A program made the translations under genes and the position numbers. Shown in pieces: positions 62,482-64,000 of a stretch of 64,000 nucleotides of DNA. The stretch's first letter is position 1. The number at the start of each line of letters is the position of its first letter. The notes beneath the pieces are model-generated. The model searched no databases, had not been told where the DNA came from, and worked only from the letters and a program-made list of their open reading frames with translations. The stretch comes from CAVQBJ01 sp963819075 (lineage in GTDB: Bacteria; Actinomycetota; Thermoleophilia; Solirubrobacterales; Solirubrobacteraceae): the NCBI GenBank assembly GCA_963819075.1, contig CAWFUP010000001.1:1203097-1267096 (forward strand), in the 5' to 3' direction.

Positions 62482-62635
62482 TGTGACCGTTCCCTTCGGT
62501 CCGGAGCACCGAGCGTCGCAGACTCGGCCCGCCTGCACAAGCCCCGTCTGGAGGTTGCATGATCGTCCTTCCCGCCAGTACGGTTGGGCGATCAGACCGA
62601 GGAATCGGCGTGCCCCCCTCGAGCCAAGGAGCCCC

Positions 62636-63505
62636 ATGAGCAGTCAGCAACAGGTTGAGGTGCCACAGAGGGTCATCGACTTCCTCGCGTCGGAGAAGAC
62701 GATGACGCTGGCCACCGCCACCCCCGGGGGCGTCCCGTACGCCACCACGTACTTGTATGTCAACGACGGTCCGACCGTCTACTTCTGGTCACGCTCGACG
62801 ACGACCACCGCGCGTCACGTCGAGCAGAACCCGATGGTGGCGTTCACGATCGACAGCTACAGCGGCGATCTGCGCGACGTCCGGGGCGTTCAGGGCCAGG
62901 GCGAGTGCTCGGTCCTGCTCGACGGACTGGAGATCGCCCGGGTGGCTGACCTCTTCGGCCGGCGCTTTCCCGACCTGCAGCCGGGAACGACGATGAGCAT
63001 CTCGTTCTTTCGGGTCGTGCCGACGAACATCAACTACATCGACAACACCGAGGACGGAGCATCGGCGGCGGCGGGTGCGTTCGGGGCCGAGTTTCACCAG
63101 CAGCGAGCCTTCAGCATCTTCGACGATCTCCCGGTCGAGCAGGTCGACACGATCGTCGCCGAGATGCGCAGCGTCCGGCACCCCGCCGGCGAGACGATCG
63201 TGCGCGCTGGCGGGCCGGCCGACAAGTTCTTCGTGGTCGTGGACGGCGAAGTCGAGATGTCGGCCGACGACGGTTCCACGCCGGTGGTGCTGGGGCCGGG
63301 CCAGTTCTTTGGCGAGATGTCCATCCTGCGCGACACACCGCGCGTGTCCACGCTGCGAGCGCGCACCGACGCGACGCTCCTGGCCATGGAGCGCGACGAG
63401 TTTCGGGGCATGGTGGCGCAAGCTCTCAGCACCACTGCCGGGTTCGACAGGGTGATCGCGGCGCGACTGCGCGCGCTCGCGCCCGCCGGGACAGGGGCCC
63501 AGTGA
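62636..63505 (+). CDS. PNPOx-type flavoprotein fused to a cyclic-nucleotide-binding domain
   Basis: A 289-residue fusion. Residues 1-140 are a split-barrel oxidase-like domain (FLASEKTMTLATATPGGVPYATTYLYVNDGPTVYFWSRSTTTTARHVEQNPMVAFTID). Residues 155-280 are a CRP-type sensor (FSIFDDLPVEQVDTIVAEMRSVRHPAGETIVRAGGPADKFFVVVDGEVEM, LGPGQFFGEMSILRDTPRVSTLRARTDATLLAME). There is no DNA-binding domain. AAGGAG lies 4 nt before the ATG. Its stop overlaps the GTG of the flavin reductase (GTGA), so a flavin-linked, ligand-controlled role is plausible. Confidence 0.83.
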   Translation: MSSQQQVEVPQRVIDFLASEKTMTLATATPGGVPYATTYLYVNDGPTVYFWSRSTTTTARHVEQNPMVAFTIDSYSGDLRDVRGVQGQGECSVLLDGLEIARVADLFGRRFPDLQPGTTMSISFFRVVPTNINYIDNTEDGASAAAGAFGAEFHQQRAFSIFDDLPVEQVDTIVAEMRSVRHPAGETIVRAGGPADKFFVVVDGEVEMSADDGSTPVVLGPGQFFGEMSILRDTPRVSTLRARTDATLLAMERDEFRGMVAQALSTTAGFDRVIAARLRALAPAGTGAQ

Positions 63506-64000
63506 CCGCGCCGGTCGCGTCCCCCCCGGCGGCAGCGGGATTCTCGAGCCTCGACTTCCGGGCCGCCCTCGGAGCGTTCGCCACCGGCGTGACGGTGATC
63601 ACCACCAAGGGCGCAGACCACGGCTACGGGATGACCGTCAACGCATTCTCGTCGCTGTCGCTCGATCCGCCGCTCGTGCTCGTCTGCACGCGCTCCGGAA
63701 CCCCCGGCAGCGACGAGATCGATCGCAACCGGTGCTTCGCGGTCAACATCCTGTCCTCCGACCAGGAGCCGCTGTCGAGGTTCTTCGCCTCCCGTGACAG
63801 GCCCCGCGGCCGTGATCCGTTCCGCGAGGTCTCCCACACCATCGGCGTGACCGGCGCGCCACTGATCGACGGCGTGGTCGCACATCTCGATTGCCACCTC
63901 GAGCGCAGCTACACCGCCGGTGACCACGAGATCTTCATCGGCGAGGTGTTGGCGCTGCACGTCGACCCGGACGCCGAGCCGTTGATGTTCCACGGGGGCC
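63502..64000 (+). CDS. Flavin reductase-family protein, N-terminal part (runs off the window)
   Basis: The frame from GTG 63502 is open to the last base, 166 codons seen. LDFRAALGAFATGVTVITTKGADHGYGMTVNAFSSLSLDPPLVLVCTRSGT and FAVNILSSDQEPLSRFFASRDRP, GAPLIDGVVAHLDCHLERSYTAGDHEIFIGEVLALHVD are the standard split-barrel flavin reductase (HpaC/PheA2/SsuE-like) landmarks. It reduces FMN or FAD with NAD(P)H for partner oxygenases or halogenases, and two halogenase-like enzymes lie 2-5 kb away. Four-base overlap with the preceding gene implies coupling. Confidence 0.88.
   Translation, partial: MTAPVASPPAAAGFSSLDFRAALGAFATGVTVITTKGADHGYGMTVNAFSSLSLDPPLVLVCTRSGTPGSDEIDRNRCFAVNILSSDQEPLSRFFASRDRPRGRDPFREVSHTIGVTGAPLIDGVVAHLDCHLERSYTAGDHEIFIGEVLALHVDPDAEPLMFHGG

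Overview
The window is very GC-rich, densely coded DNA with few spacers, Actinomycetota-style housekeeping genes (a MerR-ahcY unit, a bifunctional glucose/mannose-phosphate isomerase, hpf-secA, ftsEX with an S41 protease, RNB nuclease, smpB and ssrA) and many GTG starts. I infer a member of Thermoleophilia (Solirubrobacterales-like); the phylum is more certain than the order. At least fifteen genes have a TAnnnT hexamer 6-11 nt before the start codon and no Shine-Dalgarno site, so leaderless transcripts are probably common here, and several divergent pairs share a symmetric -10 element.

Layout: 0-3.5 kb holds a PhyH fragment, a GNAT enzyme and a surface-protein group (lipoprotein, collagen-like protein, two DUF6916-like proteins, a tail-collar protein). 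3.5-5.8 kb: an oxidoreductase and an M20 peptidase, divergent. 5.8-10.9 kb: sugar-nucleotide metabolism, including a UDP-glucose dehydrogenase interrupted by a LAGLIDADG intein exactly at its catalytic Cys. 10.9-15.2 kb: methyl-cycle genes with a canonical and an aberrant adenosylhomocysteinase. 15.2-19.8 kb: nucleotidyltransferase, hpf, secA. 20-25 kb: aldehyde dehydrogenase with a divergent GAF regulator, prfB with its programmed +1 frameshift, a PNPOx protein. 25-28.7 kb: thioesterase, nadC, nadA, an M16 protease. 28.9-35.8 kb: ftsE, ftsX, S41 protease, RNB nuclease, smpB, a frameshifted M50 protease, tmRNA.

The tmRNA 3' end is an integration site. An 18-bp piece of it recurs 6.2 kb downstream and an adjoining 15-bp piece recurs in between, as if one integrated element were later split by a second. 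The island carries an AbiEi/DUF559 protein whose start codon sits in the loop of an 18-bp-stem hairpin, an alpha/beta hydrolase, a 1067-residue glycine-rich secreted protein and a 64-residue peptide that matches the leader motif of lasso-peptide precursors, with no lasso-processing enzymes nearby.

46.3-64 kb looks like a biosynthetic cluster. One minus-strand operon (about 53.2 to 46.3 kb) encodes divergent TrpF, TrpC, a stand-alone adenylation enzyme, a carrier protein, TrpD, TrpA, an ectoine-synthase-like cupin and an acyl-CoA dehydrogenase. Beyond it are a PRPP synthetase, two flavin-dependent halogenase-like enzymes, and a flavin reductase at the right edge. A reasonable reading is a halogenated, amino-acid- and indole/anthranilate-derived product: PRPP feeds TrpD, TrpD-F-C-A could turn anthranilate into indole, the adenylation enzyme loads the carrier, the dehydrogenase oxidises the bound residue and the reductase supplies reduced flavin. 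Similar serine/threonine kinases sit at both ends of this region. Several genes in the cluster contain single-base indels, mostly in short G or C runs; these may be sequence errors rather than decay.
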